Notes: generated by a model from the sequence alone, not told the origin. A DNA stretch of 46,270 nt from Sphingomonadaceae bacterium (GCA_016742125.1 JACVCM010000015.1:1-46270), one strand, 5' to 3'. Positions 16,653 to 25,459 are shown, counted from the stretch's first letter. Translations and numbers: made by a program.

Positions 16653-16731
16653 GCTGACCTTGTTTCAGCATCCATTTCGCCTCTCAGGCCTATGGTCTCG
16701 GTTGACAGATGGACCCTTAAGCAAGTTCAGG
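16653..16731. repeat. Imperfect palindromic repeat between murB and ddl
   Basis: Two 23-base arms (16653-16675 and 16709-16731) are inverted copies that agree in 17 of 23 positions around a 33-base centre. The left arm holds CTTGTTTCAGCATCCAT and the right arm ATGGACCCTTAAGCAAGTTC, followed by AGGGTGACGAG. From memory this is very close to a dispersed palindrome (CCTGAACTTGTTTCAGG..TCCA type) found many times in sphingomonad genomes, comparable to REP/BIME or MITE elements. It carries no gene. As RNA it would form a long stem between the murB and ddl reading frames. The wider element may run from about 16640 to 16740. Confidence 0.7.
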
Positions 16732-16756
16732 GTGACGAGTTTTGGGGGTGCAGGTC

Positions 16757-17680
16757 TTGAGTAACCAGATCCACGTCGCTGTTCTGATGGGCGGCTGGTC
16801 GAATGAACGACCAGTGTCGCTCATGAGCGGCAATGGCGTTGCCGATGCGCTCGAAAAGGTAGGTTACAAGGTCAGCCGTGTCGATATGGATCGCAATGTT
16901 GCACAGGTGCTGGCCGCGCTGCGCCCCGATGTCGTCTTCAACGCCTTGCACGGTGTTCCCGGCGAAGATGGTTCGGTGCAGGGTATGCTCGACCTCATGG
17001 GTATCAGATATACCCATAGCGGTATGGTGACCTCGGTCATTGCGATCGACAAGGAGCTGACCAAGCAGCGTCTGGTGCCTGCTGGAATACCGATGCCGAA
17101 GGGAACGATTGTCGAGAGCGAGAGCCTGTATGTGGGCGATCCGCTGCCCAGGCCTTATGTGCTGAAGCCCGTCAACGAAGGAAGCTCGGTCGGTGTCGCC
17201 ATAGTCAAGGCCGACAGCAATTATGGCGATCCGATCTCGCGCGGTGCAAAGGGGCCCTGGCAGGAATTCGACACGCTGCTCGCCGAACCCTTTATCAAGG
17301 GCCGCGAGCTGACGGTGGCCGTGCTGGGCGAGAAAGCCCTGTGCGTCACAGAGCTTAAGCCAAAAAGCGGCTTCTACGACTTTGATGCGAAATATACCGA
17401 TGGACTGACCGAGCATATCTGTCCGGCAGAAATCCCCGATGAGGTTTCGCAATATATGATGAACACCGCGTTGAAAGCGCACCGTCTGCTAGGCTGCAAG
17501 GGCGCCTCGCGAACCGACTTCCGCTGGGATGACGAACTCGGCATGGCCGGTGTTTTCGTTCTGGAAACAAACACCCAACCCGGCATGACGCCCCTGAGCC
17601 TGGTTCCGGAACAGGCAAGATATGTCGGCATCAGCTATGAGCAGCTGGTTGATATCATCGTCAAAGAGGCGCTGAGATAA
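16757..17680 (+). CDS. ddl: D-alanine:D-alanine ligase
   Basis: An ATP-grasp enzyme of about 307 residues that makes the D-Ala-D-Ala dipeptide used by MurF. VAVLMGGWSNERPVSLMSG opens the protein with the substrate-binding Glu/Ser region. NALHGVPGEDGSVQG, YVLKPVNEGSSVGV and ELTVAVLG follow. FVLETNTQPGMTPLS near the end carries the metal- and substrate-binding residues. The start must be a non-ATG codon. I prefer the TTG at 16757, with GGGGG at 16744-16748 eight bases upstream. TTG 16742 and GTG 16748 are in frame but leave no ribosome site. It ends in a one-base TAATG overlap with ftsQ. Confidence 0.93.
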   Translation: MSNQIHVAVLMGGWSNERPVSLMSGNGVADALEKVGYKVSRVDMDRNVAQVLAALRPDVVFNALHGVPGEDGSVQGMLDLMGIRYTHSGMVTSVIAIDKELTKQRLVPAGIPMPKGTIVESESLYVGDPLPRPYVLKPVNEGSSVGVAIVKADSNYGDPISRGAKGPWQEFDTLLAEPFIKGRELTVAVLGEKALCVTELKPKSGFYDFDAKYTDGLTEHICPAEIPDEVSQYMMNTALKAHRLLGCKGASRTDFRWDDELGMAGVFVLETNTQPGMTPLSLVPEQARYVGISYEQLVDIIVKEALR

Positions 17681-18594
17681 TGGCAACAGCAATGCGAAAA
17701 ACGCCAGTGAAAAGAAAGTCAAAAGCGTCGACCTCGCGCAGGAAGGTGCGACAGATTTCGTGGATCGACCGTTTTCTGCGCACGCTGCCCTTTTCAGAAG
17801 AAGATATCCAGCGCGCGGTAACCTGGGTTGTGGTTGCGGCGCTGGCGGTGCTTGCGCTGGCTGCGGCCCAATGGTTCGGACTGACGGCTGCAGCCTATCA
17901 GCAATATGCCCAACTCGCCGCCAAGGCGGGGTTTCAGGTGCAGCGCGTGGAAGTCACCGGCATGGAGCGCGTCGATCAACTCAAGGTGTATGAGCTTGTC
18001 CTCGCCGAAAAAGACCGGGCTATGCCGCTGGTCGATATCGACAAGGTCCGTGCCGAACTCCTCGAATATGGCTGGATAAAGGATGCCCGCGTTTCGCGAC
18101 GCCTGCCCGATACGTTGGCGGTGGAAATCATTGAACGCAAACCCGCCGCGGTCTGGCAGCGTGACGGCAAATATTCGCTCATCGATGCAGAGGGCATCGT
18201 ACTGCAAAATGTAAAGGCCGATGAGGTGGGCGAACTGCCTCTTCTGAACGGGACCGATGCCAACCGACATGCCGTCGCGCTGAACGAACTGCTCGACAAT
18301 GCAACCGCCCTGAAAGCACAGGTGGTCGGGGCAAGCTGGATCGGCAATCGTCGCTGGGACTTGCGTTTCAAGACAGGCGAGACGCTGGCTCTACCCGAAG
18401 GCGAAAAAGCTGCGGCGGAGGCGCTGCTGAATTTTGCACGGATGGACGGAATCCATCGTCTGCTCGGTCGCGATCTCATTCATTTCGACTTGCGCGATCC
18501 CGAACGCGCCTATTTCCGCAAGGCTCCCAAGGCCCAGCCTGCCAATGCGGAGAGTAGCGATGCGGGAATCGAAAAGGGCGGGAAAGCGGCATGA
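17680..18594 (+). CDS. ftsQ: Cell division protein FtsQ
   Basis: A 304-residue bitopic protein of the FtsQLB complex. A basic cytoplasmic start of about 45 residues (RKTPVKRKSK) precedes one membrane helix at about 48-67. The POTRA domain begins near residue 86 with FQVQRVEVTGMERVDQ. The beta domain contains IKDARVSRRLPDTLAVEIIERKPAAVWQ, the typical FtsQ run, and ends around LIHFDLRDPERAYFRKAP. Length is usual for alphaproteobacteria. Sits between ddl and ftsA with overlapping ends on both sides, consistent with the standard ddl-ftsQ-ftsA-ftsZ order. Confidence 0.94.
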   Translation: MATAMRKTPVKRKSKASTSRRKVRQISWIDRFLRTLPFSEEDIQRAVTWVVVAALAVLALAAAQWFGLTAAAYQQYAQLAAKAGFQVQRVEVTGMERVDQLKVYELVLAEKDRAMPLVDIDKVRAELLEYGWIKDARVSRRLPDTLAVEIIERKPAAVWQRDGKYSLIDAEGIVLQNVKADEVGELPLLNGTDANRHAVALNELLDNATALKAQVVGASWIGNRRWDLRFKTGETLALPEGEKAAAEALLNFARMDGIHRLLGRDLIHFDLRDPERAYFRKAPKAQPANAESSDAGIEKGGKAA

Positions 18595-19856
18595 AGGCGG
18601 CGCGAGTGGAAAAGCTGATTTCGGCCATCGATATCGGTTCGTCGAAAGTCTCCGCGCTGATCGCGGGCCAAACCGACAGTGGCGAGTTGTTGGTGCTGGG
18701 TACCGGGCAGCGTGAAAGCCGCGGCGTTACCCGGGGGTGCATTGCCGACATCGAGCAAGCAGAATTGTCCGTCCGGCATGCCGTGGAGCAGGCCGAACGT
18801 ATTGCCGGCCTGAACATCGACCGCGTGTGGGTCGGGATGTCATCCGGGGGTCTCGACAGCTTGTTGGCGCCGGTTGAGATAGAATTGGGTGGCGACCGGA
18901 TTGCACAGGACGATGTGGATCAGCTTCTGCAGGCAGGCCGCGCCAATATACATACCGGCGGAAAGATGCCGTTGCATATCCAGCCAACCCTATATTCGCT
19001 CGACGGCGTTGGCGGTGTCGCAAATCCCATCGGGCTTCATGCTGACCGGCTTGGCGTCGATATCCATGTCGTTCTTGCCGATCAGTCCCCGGTCCGCAAT
19101 ATCGACATGACCGCGCGCGCGGCGCATCTTGATGTCGAATCCATCGTTGTCGCGCCAATCGCCACCGGCCTTGCATGCCTGACGTCCGAAGAGCGCGAGC
19201 TTGGCGTGGCACTGGTCGAATTCGGCGCTGCCATCACCAATGTGTCAGTCTTCATCGGTGGTATGCTGGTAGGGCTGGAAACAGTGCAAAAGGGTGCTTC
19301 GGACATTACCGATGACATTGCCTCAACATTCGGCATCCGCCGGGCGCAGGCCGAGCGACTTAAATGTTTCCACGGGTCTGCCTTGTCGAGCCCGCGCGAC
19401 CACCAGGAAGTGCTCGACATCGGGCCCGATGAAAATGGCAATGAAGCGGCCGCACACACACCGCGCATAACCAAAGCGCAGCTGAATGCTGTGGTCTGCC
19501 AGCGAGTGGATTCAATCGTGGCAGATATTGCCCATGCGCTGAAGTCGCTCGGTTTTTCCGGCCCATCAAGTCACCAGGTGGTTCTTACCGGAGGCGGCGC
19601 GGAGTTGAAGGGGATTGCCGAACATATGCAAAGTGCACTGGGCCGCACGGTCCGTATCGGTCGACCGACCGGGCTGAGCGGCATACCCGACGCGCATTCC
19701 GGGCCGGCATTCTCGACATTGGTGGGATTGATTCACTATGCTGCGTCCGACCGTGTCGACCTCAAATCCGGACATGATTTGGGAGGCGAAGGCATGTCGG
19801 GCCCGCTGCCCAACCTGATTGACCGCATAAAACGGGCAATTCGTGAGAATTTTTGA
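18591..19856 (+). CDS. ftsA: Cell division protein FtsA
   Basis: A 421-residue actin-like protein that tethers FtsZ filaments to the membrane. The phosphate-1 loop is AIDIGSSKVSALI (about 12-24). TRGCIADIE and the VWVGMSSG segment follow, and VVLTGGGAELKGI near the C-terminus is the adenosine-binding motif. The last residues (LPNLIDRIKRAIRENF) form the amphipathic membrane-targeting helix. It overlaps ftsQ by ATGA. Its last codons include TTGACA (19853-19858), which may be the -35 box for ftsZ. Confidence 0.95.
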   Translation: MKAARVEKLISAIDIGSSKVSALIAGQTDSGELLVLGTGQRESRGVTRGCIADIEQAELSVRHAVEQAERIAGLNIDRVWVGMSSGGLDSLLAPVEIELGGDRIAQDDVDQLLQAGRANIHTGGKMPLHIQPTLYSLDGVGGVANPIGLHADRLGVDIHVVLADQSPVRNIDMTARAAHLDVESIVVAPIATGLACLTSEERELGVALVEFGAAITNVSVFIGGMLVGLETVQKGASDITDDIASTFGIRRAQAERLKCFHGSALSSPRDHQEVLDIGPDENGNEAAAHTPRITKAQLNAVVCQRVDSIVADIAHALKSLGFSGPSSHQVVLTGGGAELKGIAEHMQSALGRTVRIGRPTGLSGIPDAHSGPAFSTLVGLIHYAASDRVDLKSGHDLGGEGMSGPLPNLIDRIKRAIRENF

Positions 19857-19881
19857 CATAAAGCTGTGCAAAAAGGTTAAT
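19853..19881 (+). promoter_or_regulatory. ftsZ: Putative ftsZ promoter
   Basis: A perfect TTGACA (19853-19858) overlaps the ftsA stop codon. A 17-base spacer leads to GTTAAT (19876-19881), which matches TATAAT in 4 of 6 positions. This would give ftsZ its own sigma-70 transcript with an 80-base leader, in addition to read-through from the dcw operon. No full CtrA site (TTAA-N7-TTAA) is present, unlike the Caulobacter ftsZ promoter. Confidence 0.45.
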
Positions 19882-19904
19882 TTTCGAGTGTGTGGCGTTT
19901 CCTT

Positions 19905-19915
19905 TTGTGTCACAA
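19905..19915. promoter_or_regulatory. Operator-like perfect dyad in the ftsZ leader
   Basis: TTGTG-T-CACAA is an exact 5-1-5 inverted repeat about 25 bases downstream of the putative ftsZ -10 box and 46 bases before the ftsZ ATG. It could be a repressor site that blocks early elongation, or chance. No known regulator is assigned. Confidence 0.25.
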
Positions 19916-19961
19916 GCGTGAAAAATTCGAACAAGCCGATGGTGGCTAGGGGGATAAAATC

Positions 19962-21473
19962 ATGAGCATCAATATCGGTCCGCCAGTGGTTGACGAGTTG
20001 AAGCCGAAGATCGCAGTAATCGGCGTCGGTGGAGCCGGCGGCAATGCCGTTGCGAACATGATCAGCGCGAAAGTCGAAGGTGTCGATTTCGTTGTTGCGA
20101 ACACCGATGCGCAGGCGCTCAATGCTTCGCCGGCCGAATATCGCATCCAGCTCGGTCCGGATATCACACAGGGCCTTGGGGCGGGTTCACGTCCGGAAGT
20201 AGGTCGTGCGGCTGCCGAAGAAACCATAGAGCAGGTCAAGTCTGCGCTCACGGGCTGCCACATGTGCTTTATCGCGGCTGGTATGGGCGGCGGTACGGGT
20301 ACTGGCGCGGCGCCTGTGATTGCCAAGGCTGCGCGCGAAATGAACATTTTGACTGTCGGCGTGGTAACAAAGCCGTTCCTGTTCGAAGGCTCGCGTCGCA
20401 TGCGTTCGGCGGATTCGGGTATCACCGAGTTACAACAGCATGTCGATACGCTGATCGTCATTCCGAACCAGAATTTGTTTCTGGTTGCCAATCCGAACAC
20501 GACCTTCAAGGAAGCTTTCCAGCTCGCGGACGAGGTTCTCCAGCAGGGTGTTCGCGGCATCACCGACCTCATGGTGATGCCCGGCCTTATCAACCTTGAC
20601 TTTGCGGACGTTCGTTCGGTCATGCACGAAATGGGCAAGGCCATGATGGGTACCGGCGAGGCGGAAGGCGATGGCCGCGCTCTGGAGGCCGCTGAGAAGG
20701 CAATCGCCAACCCATTGCTCGATGGCGTGTCGATGCAAGGCGCAAAGGGGGTCATTGTCTCGATCACCGGTGGTGAGGACATGCGCCTGATGGAAGTGGA
20801 CGAGGCCGCGAACCATATTCGCGAGCTGGTCGATCCCGATGCCAATATCATCTGGGGATCGGCATTCAACGAAAACCTCAATGGCAAAATCCGGGTATCG
20901 GTCGTCGCCACCGGCATCGACAATGACGGCTCGGTCGCTGCGCCAAGCGCGCATGCGACGCGACCCTTTGCGTTCAGCCGTACGGCAGAACCAGTTGCCG
21001 CACCGGAGCCTGCACCCGCCGCATCGCTGTTTGCGGGTACCGAGCCGGAAGCCGCCGCCGCTGCAGCGGAGGAGGAGGTTGTGGAGGCTGCCGAAGACAG
21101 CCTTGAGCTTGGCAGCGATTTCCTGGCGGACGAAGTACAGGATGTCGAAGAACCATCCGATGAAATCTTGCTAAACGAACCGTTGGAAGACGCGGCCGTT
21201 GCTGCAAATGACGATATGCTGGAACTGAGCAACGTCGATGTGGCAGACGCGCACGCACCGGTTGAAGAGCCGGTTTATGGGACAGCCGACATAACGCCGG
21301 CACCGGAACGTCCCGCACCGCGTATTTCCACCGGGGGCACGTTGTTCGAACGGATGTCCAATCTTTCACGTGGGCTAAGCCGTGGTGAAGAGGATGATGA
21401 CAATGACAAGGATGGCGGTTCGGCGCCGGGTTTGAACATCCCTCGTTTCCTGGATCGTCAAAGCAACAATTGA
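19962..21473 (+). CDS. ftsZ: Cell division GTPase FtsZ
   Basis: A 503-residue tubulin homologue that forms the Z ring. VGGAGGNAV (22-30) and the tubulin signature GGGTGTG (109-115) bind GTP. The T7 loop NLDFADVRSVM supplies the aspartate that completes GTP hydrolysis in the next subunit. After about residue 320 comes a long, acidic, Ala/Glu/Pro-rich disordered linker of roughly 165 residues, typical of alphaproteobacteria. The C-terminal peptide LNIPRFLDRQ (491-500) is the FtsA/ZipA-type docking motif. The ribosome site AGGGGGA (19948-19954) is strong, fitting the high cellular level of FtsZ. Confidence 0.98.
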   Translation: MSINIGPPVVDELKPKIAVIGVGGAGGNAVANMISAKVEGVDFVVANTDAQALNASPAEYRIQLGPDITQGLGAGSRPEVGRAAAEETIEQVKSALTGCHMCFIAAGMGGGTGTGAAPVIAKAAREMNILTVGVVTKPFLFEGSRRMRSADSGITELQQHVDTLIVIPNQNLFLVANPNTTFKEAFQLADEVLQQGVRGITDLMVMPGLINLDFADVRSVMHEMGKAMMGTGEAEGDGRALEAAEKAIANPLLDGVSMQGAKGVIVSITGGEDMRLMEVDEAANHIRELVDPDANIIWGSAFNENLNGKIRVSVVATGIDNDGSVAAPSAHATRPFAFSRTAEPVAAPEPAPAASLFAGTEPEAAAAAAEEEVVEAAEDSLELGSDFLADEVQDVEEPSDEILLNEPLEDAAVAANDDMLELSNVDVADAHAPVEEPVYGTADITPAPERPAPRISTGGTLFERMSNLSRGLSRGEEDDDNDKDGGSAPGLNIPRFLDRQSNN

Positions 21474-21583
21474 TCCGGGTGCCATTCAGCGCTGCGTCAT
21501 TTTGTCTCTTTTATGCAACTGCTTGGCGGATGAGCGGGAGGACTCCGCTTTGCAAGGGCGGGTTGTGACGCCAATAAGGTAGC

Positions 21584-23572
21584 ATGAATGTGACATTGTT
21601 ACGTGGATTTTGCGCTATTTCGGCGCTGACATTGGCGACCGGCCTGTCCGCGCAGGATGTGGACGAAAGCGCGCTGGATGCGCTGGACAAGTCTGATCCG
21701 GCTGTCATGCAATCTGTGCGGGAACCGGGTGGCGCAGCGGAACTCCGCGCTGCGATGCGCCGCATTTCCTTTAACCCGTCGGATGCCGACGCTCTTGCCG
21801 ATGCGGGCAACGCATCGTTAATGCTGGGCGACGCCAATGCTGCGCTGAACTTTTTCACGCGCGCCAATGCGCTTCGTCCGAATAATGGCCGGATAGTTTC
21901 GGGGTTGGCCATTGCGACCGTACGCACGGAAAATCCATTCGAGGCGCTTCGTCTTTTCGATGACGCGATAAAATTGGGTGTCAGTGAGCGCACCATCGCA
22001 CCGGATCGCGCGCTCGCTTTTGATTTGCTCGGCAATTTCAGCCGCGCTCAGCAGGATTACAAGTTGGCGCGAACGGCATCGGCGTCGGATGACCTGATCA
22101 TTCGGCAGGCAATTTCTTTGTCGCTTGCGGGTCAGAAGGCCGACGCTGATGCAATGCTGGTGCCGCTGCTACAGAAAAACAGTGCTGCAGCATGGCGTGC
22201 GCGTGCTTTCATGCTTGCGGCCCGTGGCGATTTCAGGGAGTCCACAAAAGTTACACAGGGCTTTATGGACGCTGCCTCTGCGCAACGCATGGAGCGATAC
22301 CTTCGGCTTATGCCGGACCTTACAGCGGCACAGCAGGCTGCCGCAATCCATCTGGGCCATTTTCCGGCCAGCCAGTATGTCGGTCGCGACAGCGAGCAGC
22401 TAAAGCGCGTTGCTTCGACAATCCCGGCTGTCCAACCTGCACAGGATTCAAACCGCCTGATACCGGCAGGTCAGCCTTTGGGGACGACAACAACCAAATC
22501 TGTTGCCGCAAAAGCCGACAGGAAGCCGGAGAGCCGAAGGGATCGAAAGGCGAGGGAGCAGGCGGCGGTAAAAACGGCTGCGGCCAATATCCCCGATTCC
22601 ATAAAGCTGCCGAGAACCGATCCGTCGCGCCTTGGGACAGACACTGCACGTGCCAAGGTCGAAGAGGCGCAGTCGGCGCGTATTGCAAGCGTCACTGCAG
22701 GCGCATTGCCCCCACCCGAAACGGCCCGTCCGCCAGTCTCGGTGGCGCGGCCCGCAACGACGTCGACCATTCTGACACCTACGCCGTTCCCGCCACCGCC
22801 GTCGCAAACTGCTGCTGAGCGCCAGCCTGCATCATCATCCCCTGCCGTGACAAGCCCGTTCGTGCCCAACGATGTTGCGGCACCGGCGATGCAAGCTACG
22901 CAAGCGGTTCCAGCCGTAGTCCAACCCGCCGCCCTGCCTGTGTCGTCACCGTCGCCCGCTAATGTGGCCAGCGCCACCATTACGAACCCGACCCCGCCGG
23001 TAAGCAATTCTGGCGCCGTTCAGGGTCCTGTTCTGGAGAGTCGCACACTGGCCTCTTTGCCGTCGAACGCGACCACAGCGTCGGCACCGGTCACCCAATC
23101 TGCAACTGCAGCGCCTGCCTTCAATCTTGCAGCGGTGGTGAGTTCGATCGAGATACCCGAAAGCGAGCAGAAACCGACGGTTGTGCCGGTAGACCTCAAA
23201 AAAATTAAGCCCGCTGTACCAAAAGTTGCAGTAGCCGCAGACAGTGCCAAAACCCCAAAAGTTGACCCTAAAGCAGCCCCCAAGCCAAAGGTGGAGCAGA
23301 ATCCTGCCCGCTACTGGGTTCAGATTGCGACGGGCAGCGCCGAGGCACTGGGCTTCGATTATCGCCGCCTTAGCCGCAAAACGCCCGACCTATTCAAAAG
23401 CCAGAATGGCTGGACATCGGCATGGGGCAAAACAGATCGCCTCCTGGTCGGACCGTTCGCCGACCAGAAAGCCGCGAAAAAGTGGGAAAGCGACTTCAAG
23501 AAAGCGGGCGGCGACGGGTTCATGTGGAAGAGTGAAAACGGCGTCGTGGTCACCGCGCTAAAATCGAAATAG
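21584..23572 (+). CDS. Periplasmic TPR and SPOR domain protein
   Basis: A 662-residue exported protein. A signal peptide (MNVTLLRGFCAISALTLATGLSAQ) is followed by TPR-like helical repeats at about residues 58-250 (DALADAGNASLMLGDANAAL, then AQQDYKLARTAS). A long Pro/Ala/Ser/Thr-rich region of about 300 residues without predicted fold follows. The last 90 residues, starting at ARYWVQIATGS (about 575), form a SPOR domain with FAWGK/RLLVGPF-like strands. SPOR domains bind denuded septal glycan, so a role in late division or amidase control is likely. It sits 110 bases after ftsZ, probably with its own transcript. The exact function is unknown. Confidence 0.85.
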   Translation: MNVTLLRGFCAISALTLATGLSAQDVDESALDALDKSDPAVMQSVREPGGAAELRAAMRRISFNPSDADALADAGNASLMLGDANAALNFFTRANALRPNNGRIVSGLAIATVRTENPFEALRLFDDAIKLGVSERTIAPDRALAFDLLGNFSRAQQDYKLARTASASDDLIIRQAISLSLAGQKADADAMLVPLLQKNSAAAWRARAFMLAARGDFRESTKVTQGFMDAASAQRMERYLRLMPDLTAAQQAAAIHLGHFPASQYVGRDSEQLKRVASTIPAVQPAQDSNRLIPAGQPLGTTTTKSVAAKADRKPESRRDRKAREQAAVKTAAANIPDSIKLPRTDPSRLGTDTARAKVEEAQSARIASVTAGALPPPETARPPVSVARPATTSTILTPTPFPPPPSQTAAERQPASSSPAVTSPFVPNDVAAPAMQATQAVPAVVQPAALPVSSPSPANVASATITNPTPPVSNSGAVQGPVLESRTLASLPSNATTASAPVTQSATAAPAFNLAAVVSSIEIPESEQKPTVVPVDLKKIKPAVPKVAVAADSAKTPKVDPKAAPKPKVEQNPARYWVQIATGSAEALGFDYRRLSRKTPDLFKSQNGWTSAWGKTDRLLVGPFADQKAAKKWESDFKKAGGDGFMWKSENGVVVTALKSK

Positions 23573-23613
23573 CTGCTGGCGGTTCGGCTGGCATGGGGGC
23601 ATAAGCGCGGCCA

Positions 23614-24765
23614 ATGTCGATGCTCGCGCCTTACGCCTCTCATCCCGAACGCAGCAGGGGACGTCTTCACCCCGAACCCGAACGTGACATTCGCGGTCCA
23701 CGCAACATCTTCCAGCGGGATCGCGACCGCATCATCCACTCGATTGCGTTCCGCCGTTTACGGCACAAGACGCAGGTATTCATCTCTCCCGATGGCGATC
23801 ATTATCGGGTCCGCCTGACGCACAGCCTGGAGGTGGCACAGATAGGACGCACGATCGCGCGGGCGCTAGGGCTCAATGAGGATCTGACTGAGGCGCTGTG
23901 TCTTGCCCATGATATTGGACACCCGCCATTTGGTCATGCTGGCGAGGATGCGCTGGAGCAGGCGATGAAACCCTTCGGGGGCTTCGACCATAATGCCCAG
24001 ACATTGCGCACGCTGACCCGCCTCGAATGTCCTTACCCGACCTGGCCTGGGCTGAACCTCAGCTGGGAATTGCTCGAAGGTCTTGCCAAACATAATGGCC
24101 CTGTCTCCACGCCAGGCTGGGCGCTGGCCGAGGTCAATGACGAGTTCGACCTGATGCTTGGAGAACAACCGTCGCTGGAGGCGCAGATCGCAGCGATCAG
24201 CGACGATATTGCCTATGACAATCACGATATCGACGACGGTATTCGCGCCGGAATAATCGGGATTGATCAGCTTCTCGAACTCCCTTTTGTCGCGAGCCGT
24301 TGGGAAGCCATATCGGCCCGATACCCAGATGTGAAACCGCGCAGACTGGTGAGTGAACTGACCCGCGAACAGATCGGCGTCATGGTGAACGATGTCATCG
24401 ACTCCACACGAACCAGAATTGCATCGGTGGGCGTCGGCAGCGTAGAGGATATCAGGGACGCTGGTGTTATGATCGGCGGGTTTTCACCGGAAATGGCCGG
24501 CCGGGAGCGCCGGCTAAAGGCGTTCATGTACAGGAACCTGTATCATCATCCGACCCAGGTCGAGGCTGCTGCCCGGGCAAACCATATCGTCGCCGGACTG
24601 TTCGAAGCCTATCGCACCGATCCCGCCCAGCTGCCACCTGAATGGCTCGAAAGCTTGCCCACCGTGGAACCACAACGCAGCCGCCACATAGCGGACTTTC
24701 TTGCGGGGATGACCGACCGTTACGCAAGCGACCGGTATCGCGAAATCTTCGGGGAAACAGACTGA
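23614..24765 (+). CDS. dgt: Deoxyguanosinetriphosphate triphosphohydrolase-like protein
   Basis: A 383-residue HD-domain hydrolase of the dGTPase family, which splits dNTPs to deoxynucleoside and triphosphate. The N-terminus shows RDRDRIIHSIAFRRLRHKTQVF (about 35-56). The metal-binding residues are His70 (RLTHSLEV), His99 and Asp100 (LAHDIGHPPFGH), and the later SDDIAYDNHDIDDG. The length is that of the short, Dgt-like type common in alphaproteobacteria. The ATG at 23614 and another at 23620 are both possible. The stop overlaps the next gene as TGATG. Confidence 0.92.
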   Translation: MSMLAPYASHPERSRGRLHPEPERDIRGPRNIFQRDRDRIIHSIAFRRLRHKTQVFISPDGDHYRVRLTHSLEVAQIGRTIARALGLNEDLTEALCLAHDIGHPPFGHAGEDALEQAMKPFGGFDHNAQTLRTLTRLECPYPTWPGLNLSWELLEGLAKHNGPVSTPGWALAEVNDEFDLMLGEQPSLEAQIAAISDDIAYDNHDIDDGIRAGIIGIDQLLELPFVASRWEAISARYPDVKPRRLVSELTREQIGVMVNDVIDSTRTRIASVGVGSVEDIRDAGVMIGGFSPEMAGRERRLKAFMYRNLYHHPTQVEAAARANHIVAGLFEAYRTDPAQLPPEWLESLPTVEPQRSRHIADFLAGMTDRYASDRYREIFGETD

Positions 24766-25418
24766 TGGCGAAGATATTGATGGCCGGTGGATCGGGGCTG
24801 GTTGGCAAACAGGTGTCGGCTTTGCTCGCGGCGCGGGATGTCGACGTCCACCTCGTTTCGCGCCGGGCGTCTACACCGCTGCTATCGGCGATTACCGAGC
24901 ATGTAGCGCCGACGGGTGATTGGCCGGCGATCATAGACGATATCAAAGCTGAAATTGCAATTTCGTGCCTCGGTACGACCATTCGCACAGCCGGCTCGCG
25001 CGATGCCTTCAGGACCGTCGATCATGATCTGGTGCTCACGTTGGCGCGGGCTAGCCGTGACGCAGGAACGCGTCATTTTATTAGCATTTCATCGGTAGGC
25101 GCGGTGCCCGCAAGCGGTAGTTTCTATTTGCGAACAAAGGCCGAAACGGAACAGGGCCTTCGGCAAATCGGCTTCAAGCGCCTTGACGTAATGCGGCCCA
25201 GTTTGCTCACCGGCGGACAGCGCGAGGATCATCGCCCGGGTGAGGCCTTGGGCATTTTTCTGTCGCCGATTATCGACATGCTGATGATCGGGTCGATGCG
25301 AAAATATGCGTCGACGCCGTCGGGCAAAGTGGCCAAGGCTATTGTTGCACTGACCAATAGAAGCGAAGCGGGCGTTTTTATCCACGAAAATGACTCGATA
25401 GGCGCGCTCGCCGGTTGA
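24765..25418 (+). CDS. NAD(P)-binding Rossmann protein (atypical SDR)
   Basis: A 217-residue protein with the dinucleotide loop GGSGLVG (8-14) and the NmrA/HTATIP2-like layout: LVSRRAS after the second strand, SCLGTTIRTAGS, then ISISSVGAVPASGSFYLRTKAETE with a YxxxK pair (Tyr-Leu-Arg-Thr-Lys). RPSLLTGGQREDHRPGE is typical of the HTATIP2/YwnB-like oxidoreductases. The substrate is unknown. The start at 24765 makes a TGATG overlap with dgt; the reading frame stays open further upstream inside dgt but that part is not conserved in character. The glycine riboswitch follows 41 bases later. Confidence 0.8.
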   Translation: MAKILMAGGSGLVGKQVSALLAARDVDVHLVSRRASTPLLSAITEHVAPTGDWPAIIDDIKAEIAISCLGTTIRTAGSRDAFRTVDHDLVLTLARASRDAGTRHFISISSVGAVPASGSFYLRTKAETEQGLRQIGFKRLDVMRPSLLTGGQREDHRPGEALGIFLSPIIDMLMIGSMRKYASTPSGKVAKAIVALTNRSEAGVFIHENDSIGALAG

Positions 25419-25459
25419 CTCTCCAATTGCGCGCAGCCAAGGCGGTGGGGTCGCTGACG

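Noticed and set aside
19876..19889. CtrA site upstream of ftsZ
   Set aside because: Only one TTAA half-site is present; the second half at the right distance is missing.
19946..21232. Long minus-strand reading frame (428 codons) opposite ftsZ
   Set aside because: It is Ser/Ala-rich low-complexity sequence made by the codon bias of ftsZ on the other strand; no domain and no ribosome site.
21526..21548. GCGGA...TCCGC inverted repeat after ftsZ as a terminator
   Set aside because: Five-base stem, 13-base loop and no T-run; could be chance.
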